Source of the DNA: Dyadobacter frigoris
GTDB taxonomy: Bacteria > Bacteroidota > Bacteroidia > Cytophagales > Spirosomataceae
Assembly: GCF_005280585.1 (NCBI RefSeq)
Contig: NZ_SZVO01000003.1
Coordinates: forward strand, 310,001 to 374,000
Length of the DNA: 64,000 bases
Direction of reading: 5' to 3'
Part shown: piece by piece, positions 51,500 through 60,475 of the stretch
Layout: each line of letters starts with the position of its first letter
How positions within the stretch are numbered: the first letter of the stretch is position 1
Made by a program: the position numbers and the translations under genes
The notes under the pieces: generated by a model
What the model saw: only the letters and a program-made list of their open reading frames with translations
Databases searched by the model: none
What the model was told of the DNA's origin: nothing

Positions 51500-51544
51500 C
51501 TACAGTATTCCGTACACCTTGTAATTACTGTGTATTATCTGTGC

Positions 51545-51589
51545 AAAAGAACTTCAAAAAACAAGATGATCATTGCTTTTGAAGTTCTT
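51545..51589 (-). terminator. Terminator of the 51608 gene
   Basis: A 13-bp perfect stem (51547-51559 with 51577-51589) followed by TTTTG on the minus strand, just after the stop codon at 51608. Confidence 0.75.
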
Positions 51590-51607
51590 GCCCCAGGAAG
51601 CCAGGTA

Positions 51608-52531
51608 TCACCTTTTTCTATGAAATACCGGAGGTTGAACGTAAAAGTCAACAGTTAATGCCAACCCCGACGTTTTAATAGGTACTGCTCCATCAATCAG
51701 TTTGGAACTTAAATTTTTTCTATATCCTGCGCTGATATCAATGCCTCCAAAATTACCCAGTTTTTTGTTATAACTAATTCCCATATCCACATCTACCCGC
51801 CGGTAGACACCGGGAAGATCTCCACTTAAAGAATTAATATAGTAGGTTCTCGTCACTGATTCTGCTTTTAAATAAAGAATATCATTAGGCGATAAATTTC
51901 TGCGCCAGGCTATTCTTTTTGGAAGCATCATCTCAATACCTGCATTATCCGCATAATTGTAGTTGAAAACAAAAACGGGAAGCACGGTAAGTTTATAACT
52001 TTTATTGATCATTGCACCGAACCCAATTTCCTTATTGACAGATTTCTTGCGCAGAAAAGTAGCAGAGACTGTATAATTGACAGGAATTTGTTTTAATGAT
52101 AATTCGGCCAGATTCCCGCTTTTATTGATGTTGGTTGTTGTAACAAGCCAGGAAGTACTGTCAAGTTTTATGAAGGAGTTTATATCCATTGCATAGGAAC
52201 GAAGATTCCAGCCAGCCATTTTACTGATTGGATTTTCTCCGGGTGTTTTTAATTCAAACTGCTCGGTCCGGTAATTCGGCCCCATCAGAACAGTTACCCT
52301 TTTACTATGAACGACCGGAATCCAGGCCCTGAAAAAATATTCTTCATGCGTAAATTTCTTTGCACCTGCCCCTGGAAAATCGTAGACTTTCCCCGGTGCG
52401 TGTGTATTGCGGATGGTTAACCATTTTGAAGGTGCCATACCCGCAAGCCCTGGCTGGAGTGTTTGTGAAAATACATTTGTACCGATCGTACATAGGAAAA
52501 CAAGCATAGCTTTCCGGTTGCCAGACAGCAT
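51608..52531 (-). CDS. DUF6268-like outer-membrane beta-barrel protein
   Basis: A 307-residue protein; after a signal peptide (FLCTIGTNVFSQ) come alternating strands rich in aromatic and polar residues (FFRAWIPVVHSKRVTVLMGPNYRTEQF, TYYINSLSGDLPGVYRRVDVDMGISYNKKL) typical of DUF6268-type barrels. No partner genes. It is convergent with the chromate operon and divergent from the second OmpR-type pair; the 493-bp gap after it holds a repeat motif but no gene. Function unknown. Confidence 0.68.
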   Translation of the reverse strand: MLSGNRKAMLVFLCTIGTNVFSQTLQPGLAGMAPSKWLTIRNTHAPGKVYDFPGAGAKKFTHEEYFFRAWIPVVHSKRVTVLMGPNYRTEQFELKTPGENPISKMAGWNLRSYAMDINSFIKLDSTSWLVTTTNINKSGNLAELSLKQIPVNYTVSATFLRKKSVNKEIGFGAMINKSYKLTVLPVFVFNYNYADNAGIEMMLPKRIAWRRNLSPNDILYLKAESVTRTYYINSLSGDLPGVYRRVDVDMGISYNKKLGNFGGIDISAGYRKNLSSKLIDGAVPIKTSGLALTVDFYVQPPVFHRKR

Positions 52532-52946
52532 AGTGTTATAGAGAAATGGTGTAAAAAAGAAACTAGCTAAACTTCACGGCAGATCCGCTGCCGTTTGAAT
52601 TCATACCTTTTAAAATCAAAACTGATTTTGCTGCAATATCGGTTTAAAACATATCTGATATTGACGGGTAACATTACCAATGATTAAATAAGTTCCTGAT
52701 TCTAAAAAGGTCTAAATAAGAAAGTTACATAGGCGCAATAACCTGGCTCCAGGGCACTTAACATTTACGGTCACGAGATCTGCTGAACACCCAGGTATTT
52801 GAAAAATCTGCTGTTCTCTTTCGTCTCTTTCTAAACTTGTAAGTAGCTGTATGTGCCCTGAAACCAATATCATTAAAATCTGTTAACAAGCCGAAATTAG
52901 AAATTCTATTTTAAATCCTTTAATTTAATGACAGTACCTTTCACAC

Positions 52947-52964
52947 TCCAGAAATAATTCAGAT
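52947..52964 (+). promoter_or_regulatory. TCCAGAA/TTCAGAT repeat before the OmpR gene
   Basis: Half-sites at 52947-52953 and 52958-52964, 11 bp apart and 61 bp before the start at 53025. Same motif as at 51482, 54999 and 59785, so autoregulation is likely. Otherwise the gap 52532-53024 shows nothing. Confidence 0.45.
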
Positions 52965-53024
52965 TCAGTAGAAATCTTTGGCTCTTGAAAGTGATATGGC
53001 TTACCACAGATTAACAAAAACCGG

Positions 53025-53705
53025 ATGAAACTGTTGATTATTGAAGATGAAAAGGAATTGTCCGATAGTATCTGTTCTTACATGAACAGCGAACAATTTT
53101 CTTGTGAAACTGCTTACGACTACCGCACAGCACTTGATAAAATTATCTTGAACGAATATGTCTGTATAATTCTGGATATCACACTTCCCTACGGCAGCGG
53201 ACTGGACCTGTTATCTGAGCTCAAAGCGATGAATAAATCCGACGGGGTATTGATTATCAGCGCTAAAAACTCTTTGGACGACCGCATCAAAGGACTTAAC
53301 AGCGGCGCAGACGATTATCTTACAAAGCCATTCCATTTGGCCGAGCTAGGTGCCCGTGTTTCGGCCATTGTACGGAGGAAATCGTTTGAGGGAAAAACAA
53401 AAATCAGCATCGGACTTTTAACGCTTGATCTTTCTGAACGAATTCTAAAGTCTGGTGATGAGCAGATCCCGCTTACCAAAAAAGAATATGAGCTGCTGTT
53501 GTATTTTATAAGTAACAAAAATAAGGTGGTGACCAAAGAAGCGATCGTCGAACATTTATGGGGAGATGATATTGATATGGCCGACAGCTACGATTTCATT
53601 TACTCGCATATTAAAAATCTAAGAAAAAAGCTCATGCAGGCCGGTTGTCCCGATTATATCAAGGCGGTTTATGGTATGGGTTATAAATTTAGTATTAACC
53701 ACTAA
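53025..53705 (+). CDS. OmpR-family response regulator (second pair)
   Basis: A 226-residue regulator. Receiver: acidic pocket IIEDE, Asp51 in IILDITLPYGSGL, Ser79, Lys101 before Pro102. Winged helix from about 125 (ISIGLLTLDLSERIL, PLTKKEYELLLYFISNKNKVVTKEAI, FIYSHIKNLRKKL, IKAVYGMGYKF). The linked kinase begins 5 bp after its stop. The TTCAGAA-type direct repeats around the locus are its probable binding sites. Downstream are an outer-membrane receptor and PAP2 phosphatase, so it probably reacts to an envelope stress or lipid-related signal. Confidence 0.93.
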   Translation: MKLLIIEDEKELSDSICSYMNSEQFSCETAYDYRTALDKIILNEYVCIILDITLPYGSGLDLLSELKAMNKSDGVLIISAKNSLDDRIKGLNSGADDYLTKPFHLAELGARVSAIVRRKSFEGKTKISIGLLTLDLSERILKSGDEQIPLTKKEYELLLYFISNKNKVVTKEAIVEHLWGDDIDMADSYDFIYSHIKNLRKKLMQAGCPDYIKAVYGMGYKFSINH

Positions 53706-53710
53706 GATTC

Positions 53711-54967
53711 ATGAAATTATTTGCCCGTTACAACCGCATCAACCTGATTGTGATGGTGGTACTTTTTTTGATTTCAGGAATTTCCTACTCTCTGATCATT
53801 AATTATGTACTGGTTCATGAACTCGATGAAGCCTTGGATCATTACCGGTTAAGGATTGAAAATTACGTTGCGATTAACGGAAAACTTCCTGCCATCGGGG
53901 TGACCGACGAAACAGAGGTGACCTATCTGCCGCTGACAACAGCCGTCGGGCCAGATCGGTTTGAAACCAGGCGACTTTTGGATAAAGTGGAAAATAAACG
54001 ACACAATTACAGACAGTTAACATATAGCCAGCAGGTTACAGAGAAACACTATGCTATTACGCTGAGCAAACCGATCGAAGGCACGAAAATGCTGACAAAA
54101 ACGGTCGCTTTGATTACCCTCATTATGCTTCTTGCCGTGATCGGCTCCACAATCCTGTTAAATATGGTCATTCTCAGACGGCTCTGGCAGCCGTTTTACG
54201 ATTCTTTGTCGGTTATGAAAACCTTTAAACTCGGTAAAAAGCTGATTCCTGATTTTCCCAAAACTGCCATCGAAGAGTTTAACTATATGAATAAACTATT
54301 GGAAGAGACTTTTATTAATGCAGAAACGGATTATCAGGTACTAAAAGAATTTACAGAAAATGCCTCCCACGAAATCCAGACTCCGCTGGCTATCATCCGC
54401 TCAAAGCTGGATCTGGTCATTCAGGAAGAAGGACTTTCCCAAAAACAAACGCAGGCATTGCAAAGTGTTTATTCAGGCATTAAGCGGCTAACCAAATTAA
54501 ACCAGTCGCTGCTGCTTTTGGCAAAGATTGAAAATCATCAATATGCGGAAAAATCAACGGTAGACATTAAGGAAAAAATTGAAGAGAAACTTAGTCAGTT
54601 CCAGGAGTTCTGGCAACACAACCAAATCGAATGGAAAACCAATATTCAGCCTTTCATGATAGAATCAAATCCTGAATTGATTGATATCCTGCTTAGCAAC
54701 CTGATTAGCAATGCAGGTCGCCACAACCGGGAAGGGGGCGTTATAATGATCACGCTGCAAAACAATGAACTGATCATTGGCAATACCGGATCTATGGAGG
54801 CGCTGGATCCAAAAAGATTGTTCCGCCGGTTTTATAAACAGGTCCAGCATAGTCAGCACAATGGATTAGGACTCTCCATTGTCAAGCAAATCTGTGATCA
54901 GCTTGACATCGCGATCCGGTATTCCTTCCTGGAAAACCGCCATCAGTTCACATTAAAATGGAATTAA
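53711..54967 (+). CDS. Sensor histidine kinase of the second OmpR pair
   Basis: A 418-residue kinase with membrane segments at about 11-32 and 132-153, a periplasmic domain of about 100 residues between them, a short linker with a HAMP-like look, the box ENASHEIQTPLAIIRSKLDLV with His220, and the ATPase domain (DILLSNLISNAGRHN, ITGS-like loop IGNTGSMEALD, HNGLGLSIVKQICDQL). The N box and glycine boxes are short but complete. It is encoded right behind its regulator. Signal unknown. Confidence 0.92.
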   Translation: MKLFARYNRINLIVMVVLFLISGISYSLIINYVLVHELDEALDHYRLRIENYVAINGKLPAIGVTDETEVTYLPLTTAVGPDRFETRRLLDKVENKRHNYRQLTYSQQVTEKHYAITLSKPIEGTKMLTKTVALITLIMLLAVIGSTILLNMVILRRLWQPFYDSLSVMKTFKLGKKLIPDFPKTAIEEFNYMNKLLEETFINAETDYQVLKEFTENASHEIQTPLAIIRSKLDLVIQEEGLSQKQTQALQSVYSGIKRLTKLNQSLLLLAKIENHQYAEKSTVDIKEKIEEKLSQFQEFWQHNQIEWKTNIQPFMIESNPELIDILLSNLISNAGRHNREGGVIMITLQNNELIIGNTGSMEALDPKRLFRRFYKQVQHSQHNGLGLSIVKQICDQLDIAIRYSFLENRHQFTLKWN

Positions 54968-54992
54968 TTTTTCAAGTTTTTTCAAATCTGTA

Positions 54993-55018
54993 ATTTTCTC
55001 TAAAAAAAATTCAGAATT
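54993..55018 (+). promoter_or_regulatory. Conserved 26-bp upstream element with TTCAGAA (copy before the receptor)
   Basis: ATTTTCTC followed by an A-run and TTCAGAATT; 24 of 26 bases are identical to 59779-59804. The core TTCAGAA lies at 55010-55016, 40 bp ahead of the receptor start. Confidence 0.5.
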
Positions 55019-55056
55019 GGTCTTTAGGTTTACTGCATCATCTTTTCAAATTAGCT

Positions 55057-57531
55057 ATGAGGCCAATATTTTTGAGCATATTATTTTTCTTTTCTGTTGT
55101 TTTTGGTGCTCATTCCCAAAATAAACAAAACTTTAAAGTAACCGGTAAAATCAAGGATGCTTCCACAAACCAGCCTGTGGAATACGCTTCCGTCGGGATT
55201 ACCAATCAGCAAACAAATGCAATTGTCAACGGAGCCGTGACCGACACTTCCGGATACTTTGAAGTTACAGGACTTCCTTCCGGTACCTTTACCGTCACTG
55301 TTGATTTTATAGGCTATCAAAAAAGAGCAATAAAAGATGTCATCATTTCCGGCTCTTCAAAAACGGTTTCACTGAATACAATTACCTTAACGCCTACCGT
55401 AAATGTCCTGGCAGAAGTGACAGTCACCGGCAACAAAAATATTGTTGAAAACCAGATTGATAAAATTGTTTATAACGCGGCAAATGATATCACTTCCCAG
55501 GCCGGCGTAGCGCTTGATGTACTAAAAAAAGTACCGCAGGTTTCGGTTGATATTGATGGCAATGTGGAGCTTCAGGGAAATCCCAATGTCCGGTTTTTAA
55601 TCAATGGCAAGCCATCCAGCGTTTTTGGAAACAGCCTCACCGATGCGCTCTCATCAATTCCCGCCAGCCAGATCAAAAGTATTGAAGCTATCACAAGTCC
55701 GGGCGCCAAATATGATGCGCAGGGAACCGGTGGAATTATTAACATTATCCTCAAAGACAACAAGCTGCAAGGCATCAATGGGAATGTCAGCCTGACTGCA
55801 GGAACCAGACTTGAAAATGGTTCTGCAAATTTGAATTTCAGAAAAAACAATTTTGGCATCAATGCTTTTTTCAGCGGAAATAAACAGCTTAGTTCCAGAA
55901 CGCCAAGTACTCAGGACCGTCTTTCCAATAATGTTACTGACACGACCACAACTCGTCTTTTGCAAAATGGTTTTCAGGATTTTAAAAGAAGCGGTTACCG
56001 CTCCGGCCTTGGTTTTGACTGGACGATCAGTAAAAAAGATAATCTGATCGGATCTTTTGGCTACAACAGTTTCAGCAGTAGTGGAAGCGGTCTTACCAAT
56101 ATTAACCAGACGACATATAATCAAGCAGCAATCCCGATTTTGGCACAGGATATTCTTCGCAATTCTTCCAGTAAAAATAGTATTGGTGCTTTTGACTGGA
56201 GTCTGAATTATATCAAAAAATTAAAAAAAGAAGGACAGGAACTGAATGTCCTTTACAGTTCCAGTTTTGGAAAACCACGCAATAATTACAGTCAGATCCA
56301 AAGTTATAACGGAGAATCTTTTGCCAACTCCGGAACGATGGGCAATACGCCCGGAAATGATAAACAGACCAATATTTCCATTGACTACGCGCATCCGGTC
56401 AAAAAAGGATTTATTATTGAAACCGGTGTAAAAACAGTTTTACAGGATATCAAAAGCATTGCTGACATCAGCGTTTTCACGCCTGCTCAAAACCAGTTTG
56501 TCCATGATCCGACGCAATCTTACCAGTTGAGCTATAACATGAAGATTTATGCTGGTTATCTATCAACTACTTTTTCCATGTTTAACTGGCTGAATATTAA
56601 AGCCGGAGCAAGATTTGAGCACACCGACGTTAAAATTGATTACCCGAACACCTCGATTCCGTCTTACAACAATCTGGTTCCGTCACTAATTTTCTCTCAT
56701 AATTTCAAGGACGACCAGTCCGTCAAACTGGCTTTTACGCGCCGCATTGAAAGAGCAGAATACCGGGAAATCAACCCGTTTATGAACCTGAGTGACCCAT
56801 ACAATATCACGGCTGGAAATCCGCTTTTAAAACCTGAAATCGGGAATAATTTTGAGCTGGGTTACAACAAACCTTTCAAAAACGGGGGAAGTGTTTACAT
56901 CGCTCTGATCGAACGGATCAACACCAGCGATATCAAGCCGTACACAACGTTTTACCCATCGTATATGATCGGGGATTCCACATACCAGAATGTTTCGGTA
57001 ACCAACCGTCAAAATATTGGTATAGAATATAACTCCGGCGTGAGTTTGTCGGGCTCCATGCCCATCACCGACCGTTTAAATCTTCGTGGAAATTTTGTGG
57101 TGACCCAGAAGCGTGTTGTCAATAATTTGCTTGGTGGAAATGTGACCAACGGGACCAACTGGCGCTTTAATCTGAACGCAACATACCAGCTTCCAAAAGA
57201 TCTAAGCCTGGAAGGTTTTGGAAATTATTCTTCTGCCATCAACACGATCCAGGGAAAAAGGCCGCAGCAGCTTACCTACAACTTTGCTTTCAGAAAGCAG
57301 TTTTACCATAAAAATGCAAGCATTGGTTTCACGGCAACAAATCCGTTTACGAAATATATCAGCCAGGTTACCACCGTTAAAACCGGCAATTACGTAGCCA
57401 CAAACACGGTCCTTGTCCCTTACCGCTCTTTTGGAATCAGCCTGACCTATAAATTCGGGAAGCTTGAATTTAAAAAAGGAAAAGACCAGGGAAATGATTT
57501 CCTGCATAATGCCCCAAGTACAGAAAACTAA
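55057..57531 (+). CDS. TonB-dependent receptor/outer-membrane barrel with carboxypeptidase-like domain
   Basis: An 824-residue outer-membrane protein. Signal peptide (ending VFGAHSQ), a carboxypeptidase regulatory-like domain (about 25-115: VTGKIKDASTNQPVEYASVG, GSYFEVTGLPSGTFTVTVDF analogous), a plug (about 120-225: NIVENQIDKIVYNAANDITS, GVALDVLKKVPQVSVDIDGN, IKSIEAITSPGAKYDAQGTG) and a barrel of the OMP_b-brl_3 type, longer than SusC-less peptides need. No STN, no SusD. Directly follows the kinase by 89 bp, and a TTCAGAA element precedes it, so it is a target of the two-component pair. Ligand unknown. Confidence 0.88.
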   Translation: MRPIFLSILFFFSVVFGAHSQNKQNFKVTGKIKDASTNQPVEYASVGITNQQTNAIVNGAVTDTSGYFEVTGLPSGTFTVTVDFIGYQKRAIKDVIISGSSKTVSLNTITLTPTVNVLAEVTVTGNKNIVENQIDKIVYNAANDITSQAGVALDVLKKVPQVSVDIDGNVELQGNPNVRFLINGKPSSVFGNSLTDALSSIPASQIKSIEAITSPGAKYDAQGTGGIINIILKDNKLQGINGNVSLTAGTRLENGSANLNFRKNNFGINAFFSGNKQLSSRTPSTQDRLSNNVTDTTTTRLLQNGFQDFKRSGYRSGLGFDWTISKKDNLIGSFGYNSFSSSGSGLTNINQTTYNQAAIPILAQDILRNSSSKNSIGAFDWSLNYIKKLKKEGQELNVLYSSSFGKPRNNYSQIQSYNGESFANSGTMGNTPGNDKQTNISIDYAHPVKKGFIIETGVKTVLQDIKSIADISVFTPAQNQFVHDPTQSYQLSYNMKIYAGYLSTTFSMFNWLNIKAGARFEHTDVKIDYPNTSIPSYNNLVPSLIFSHNFKDDQSVKLAFTRRIERAEYREINPFMNLSDPYNITAGNPLLKPEIGNNFELGYNKPFKNGGSVYIALIERINTSDIKPYTTFYPSYMIGDSTYQNVSVTNRQNIGIEYNSGVSLSGSMPITDRLNLRGNFVVTQKRVVNNLLGGNVTNGTNWRFNLNATYQLPKDLSLEGFGNYSSAINTIQGKRPQQLTYNFAFRKQFYHKNASIGFTATNPFTKYISQVTTVKTGNYVATNTVLVPYRSFGISLTYKFGKLEFKKGKDQGNDFLHNAPSTEN

Positions 57532-57562
57532 CCCATCCGTTTCAATTCCTCTATCTAAGATC

Positions 57563-58240
57563 ATGAAGCACTTTTTGGTTTACTCCATAGTTATTCTATT
57601 GTTTCCTGCGCAGGTATTCTGCCAGGCTGCCGATTCCCTGCATCATGAAATAAGGTTTTCGACCAAACAACTTTACGCGCCTGCCGCACTGGTCTTGGCG
57701 GGATTACTTGCCAATGGACATTCACAGGAATCCATCAAAAATGAGGTGGCCGAAGAACGTAACGAACATATGCCGCGTTTCAAAACCAATCTGGACGATT
57801 ATCTCCAATTTTCACCTTTTGCAATAGCCTACGGACTCGATGCTATCGGCATAAAATCCAAAACTGATTTTATGAACAGGTCTGTTATTTTATTAAAGGG
57901 AGAAATCCTGGCTATCGGAACTGCCACCCTTTTGAAAAAAATGACCCATGAATTGCGTCCCGACGGCAGTGCTTATACTTCCTTTCCATCGGGCCACACA
58001 ACCCAGGCTTTTGCTGCGGCGACATTTTTGAGTGAGGAATACAAAGACCGTTACAAATGGATGCCCTATGCCTCTTACACGGTTGCTTCCTCGGTTGGAC
58101 TTCTGCGTGTTGCCAATAACAGGCATTACATCAGCGATGTGCTCGTCGGTGCCGGAATCGGGTTTTTATCAATGAAAGTGGCTTACTGGACGCATCAGTA
58201 TAAATGGGGAAAGAGAAATCATAAGGTGGTCCTTCAATAA
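57563..58240 (+). CDS. PAP2-type membrane phosphatase
   Basis: A 225-residue protein from the ATG at 57563, 31 bp after the receptor stop; the longer frame inside the receptor gene has no signal. PAP2 motifs: K-x6-RP (KKMTHELRP, residues 125-133), PSGH at 142-145, and S-x-G-L-L-R-V-A-N-N-R-H-Y (His188). Signal peptide ends VFCQ. Such enzymes remove phosphate from lipid A, undecaprenyl pyrophosphate or phosphatidic acid in the periplasmic leaflet. Co-regulation with the two-component pair suggests envelope-lipid modification, e.g. lipid A dephosphorylation against cationic peptides; this is inference. Confidence 0.88.
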   Translation: MKHFLVYSIVILLFPAQVFCQAADSLHHEIRFSTKQLYAPAALVLAGLLANGHSQESIKNEVAEERNEHMPRFKTNLDDYLQFSPFAIAYGLDAIGIKSKTDFMNRSVILLKGEILAIGTATLLKKMTHELRPDGSAYTSFPSGHTTQAFAAATFLSEEYKDRYKWMPYASYTVASSVGLLRVANNRHYISDVLVGAGIGFLSMKVAYWTHQYKWGKRNHKVVLQ

Positions 58241-58381
58241 AAATTGTACGGTTATCCCGATGTCTATTGTGATTTGGCAAGTTTTTAAAGGCATGCGTTT
58301 GAAGATATTTATTCGCTCTGCCACAAGGTTACATAGCTATTGGGAAGGTTAGAATTAATAAGTGATATTCCTTTTGATTCT

Positions 58382-58421
58382 GTCAATATTGATCACCCCA
58401 CATTCAGATGATCATATTGAC
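58382..58421. repeat. Inverted repeat between convergent genes
   Basis: GTCAATATTGATCA and TGATCATATTGAC pair with one bulge. No T run; possible shared terminator for the PAP2 gene and the 58466 gene. Confidence 0.4.
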
Positions 58422-58465
58422 GGCGGATGTAATAAATTGTATTCTTTAAAGTTTAGGTAATACGT

Positions 58466-58819
58466 TTAACTAAGCTGAACCGCATGGAAAGGCAGTTTGA
58501 ATTTTTTATTGAGGAACTCCTGCCAGCCCACGGATTTATCTGAATCAGCAACACCTGCAAAAAATTCTTCCGAGATTTCTACGTTAATGGAACGAATCAT
58601 CAAATGAATAAGAAGCTCAAAAACGTCTGTCAGATAGTAATCAGAATCACTTGAAAATGTAACACCGGTTTTTTCGGTTATAAAACCAAGCATTTTACGG
58701 ATGTCCTCAACCGACATATGAAGGTGACTCCTGAACTCGGTTTCGAGCGTAACATTTTCCGGTGGCACGCCTTGATTGATAAACAAATAGTGCTGAAGAG
58801 TTTCCAAGTTGAATTTCAT
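58466..58819 (-). CDS. ACP-like small protein (DUF1493-like)
   Basis: A 117-residue protein with the spacing of an acyl-carrier fold: LETLQHYLFINQGVPPENVT, ETEFRSHLHMSVEDIRKMLG, FITEKTGVTFSSDSDYYLTD, VFELLIHLMI. At the position where carriers have D-S-L with the phosphopantetheine Ser, it reads HMSVEDI, so a Ser is present but not in the canonical context. DUF1493 proteins look similar. It lies 21 bp after the fatty-acid hydroxylase stop on the same strand, so a role with lipids is suggested by context. Weak call. Confidence 0.5.
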   Translation of the reverse strand: MKFNLETLQHYLFINQGVPPENVTLETEFRSHLHMSVEDIRKMLGFITEKTGVTFSSDSDYYLTDVFELLIHLMIRSINVEISEEFFAGVADSDKSVGWQEFLNKKFKLPFHAVQLS

Positions 58820-58840
58820 AATAAACAGGATTGTAATTGG

Positions 58841-59692
58841 TCAAAATTTAGACTCGGCAACCATTTGACCGGCATCGGTTTGAGATGACTCCATTGATTT
58901 AAAAGGGATCATCAGTAACCTGTCAAAACGGCTTAGCTCTTCCGGACATGCTATCGTATCGATCCCGAACTGGATCTGCTGTGCGTCCAGCCTGGCAAAA
59001 GTGCCAAACATCCGGTCCCAGATACTTAAAACATCTCCAAAATTCGTATCCGAAAAGGGTTGCTTATCATGATGATGCACATGATGAAGATTGGGGGTAA
59101 TAAAAAGCCAGCCCACAATCCGGTCAACTTTAACGGGAAGTCTCAAATTAGAATGCGCAAGCACATTCGAAATAATCTGAACAAATTGACGGATCAAAAC
59201 AGCCCAGAAGGCTGCGCCGCAGATAACAACCCAAAGCAAGGTAAAAAGCAGACGAATACAGGTTTCCCCGGGATGTTCTCTGAGCGTTGAAGAAACATCA
59301 ACAACCGGGTCACTATGGTGTACAATATGAAATTTCCATAAAAACCTATACTTATGCATGAGTATATGGTAAACATATTCAAAGAAATCAAGCAAAATAA
59401 AGGTGGTAAAAAATTCGGCTAACAAGGAGCCTTTAAACGAAAACCAGTTGAGCATCCCATAATAATGCTGCTGGTTCCAATCGAACGCCGCAACAAAGGC
59501 TGTCCCCAGAAGAAACTGGACCGGCGCAGCTGTCAAAATAAATAATGCATTCCTTCGGGCGTGTTGCCATTTGTTATAATCAGCGGTAAGGTTTTCCGCA
59601 TTCCATAACAGGGCAAGTGAAAGGATCAGGATTGCCACCCGGATTTCATCTGGTGCTGATTCAATGTAAAGAATGAATGTCTTCAAGATCAA
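58841..59692 (-). CDS. Fatty-acid hydroxylase/sterol desaturase-family membrane enzyme
   Basis: A 283-residue membrane di-iron enzyme with about four helices and the three His boxes HILMH at 109-113, HIVHH at 122-126 and HHVHHH at 203-208. They bind two irons and introduce a hydroxyl group or double bond into lipids. The substrate in Bacteroidota is unknown (sphingolipids, fatty acids or hopanoids are possible). It forms a unit with the ACP-like gene downstream, and a TTCAGAA element lies in the intergenic region with the divergent sigma gene. Confidence 0.88.
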   Translation of the reverse strand: MILKTFILYIESAPDEIRVAILILSLALLWNAENLTADYNKWQHARRNALFILTAAPVQFLLGTAFVAAFDWNQQHYYGMLNWFSFKGSLLAEFFTTFILLDFFEYVYHILMHKYRFLWKFHIVHHSDPVVDVSSTLREHPGETCIRLLFTLLWVVICGAAFWAVLIRQFVQIISNVLAHSNLRLPVKVDRIVGWLFITPNLHHVHHHDKQPFSDTNFGDVLSIWDRMFGTFARLDAQQIQFGIDTIACPEELSRFDRLLMIPFKSMESSQTDAGQMVAESKF

Positions 59693-59778
59693 GAAATTTA
59701 AAGAAGGATTATGGAAATCTTGCCATAATTACCATTACGTACAGTCTAAAAAATAGTGGGGTCATTTTTACTTTAATT

Positions 59779-59804
59779 ATTTTCTCCAACAAAAATTCAG
59801 AATT
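59779..59804. promoter_or_regulatory. Conserved 26-bp element with TTCAGAA (copy between hydroxylase and sigma genes)
   Basis: ATTTTCTCCAAC then AAAAATTCAGAATT; 24 of 26 bases match 54993-55018. TTCAGAA is at 59796-59802. It lies in the divergent region of the hydroxylase and sigma genes and could serve either. Confidence 0.5.
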
Positions 59805-59833
59805 ACACCCCACCTTCACAGCGCACCTTCCGT

Positions 59834-60475
59834 ATGGAGAAGATGATTTCCAAATCTGATTGTATCTTGTTATTTAAAAGGAAAAATCATTTCAGCGAAC
59901 AGGATTTAAGCAGCGTGATTCTTGCATGTAAGGAGAGAAATCCGCAGGCTCAACGCTGCCTGATCAGACAATTTACAGGTTATGCCAAAAGCATATCACT
60001 TCGGTATGCTGCCAATATACAAGAAGCGGAGGAATTAATTAATGACGGTTTTTTAAAGGTGTTTGTTAATCTGGAGAAGTACGATCATTCGCAACCTTTC
60101 AAGGCGTGGCTTAGAAAAATCATGATCAATACGGCCATTGATTATTACCGTAAAAATCAGAAATGGCACGAGCAGGTCAGTATGGAGGGTGTTGAAATTT
60201 CGGATTGCAGCAGTGACATTCTGAGCGAAATATCTGCACAGGAAATCCTGACGCTGGTGCAAAGACTACCTCCTGCCTACCGAATGGCTTTTACTTTGTT
60301 TGTCATTGATGGCTTTTCTCATAAAGAAATTGCAGACATGTTAGGTATTCAGGAAGGGACATCAAAATCTAATCTGAGAGACGCGCGAAGAAAATTGCAG
60401 GCAATGATAAAAATATATTATCCTCATTTGTATCAACTCTATCACTGGCCAAACAGAGGATTTAATGCGAACTGA
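59834..60475 (+). CDS. ECF sigma factor
   Basis: A 213-residue sigma-70 family factor with region 2 (about 35-100: CKERNPQAQRCLIRQFTGYA, INDGFLKVFVNLEKYDHSQP, FKAWLRKIMINTAIDYYRKN) and region 4 (about 135-190: RLPPAYRMAFTLFVIDGFSH, KEIADMLGIQEGTSKSNLRD). Region 2 and 4 are close to those of the sigma factors that pair with membrane partners in Bacteroidota. Its end overlaps the next gene by 11 bp, whose N-terminus is membrane-anchored, so that product is probably its anti-sigma factor. A TTCAGAA element lies 30 bp upstream. Confidence 0.9.
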   Translation: MEKMISKSDCILLFKRKNHFSEQDLSSVILACKERNPQAQRCLIRQFTGYAKSISLRYAANIQEAEELINDGFLKVFVNLEKYDHSQPFKAWLRKIMINTAIDYYRKNQKWHEQVSMEGVEISDCSSDILSEISAQEILTLVQRLPPAYRMAFTLFVIDGFSHKEIADMLGIQEGTSKSNLRDARRKLQAMIKIYYPHLYQLYHWPNRGFNAN

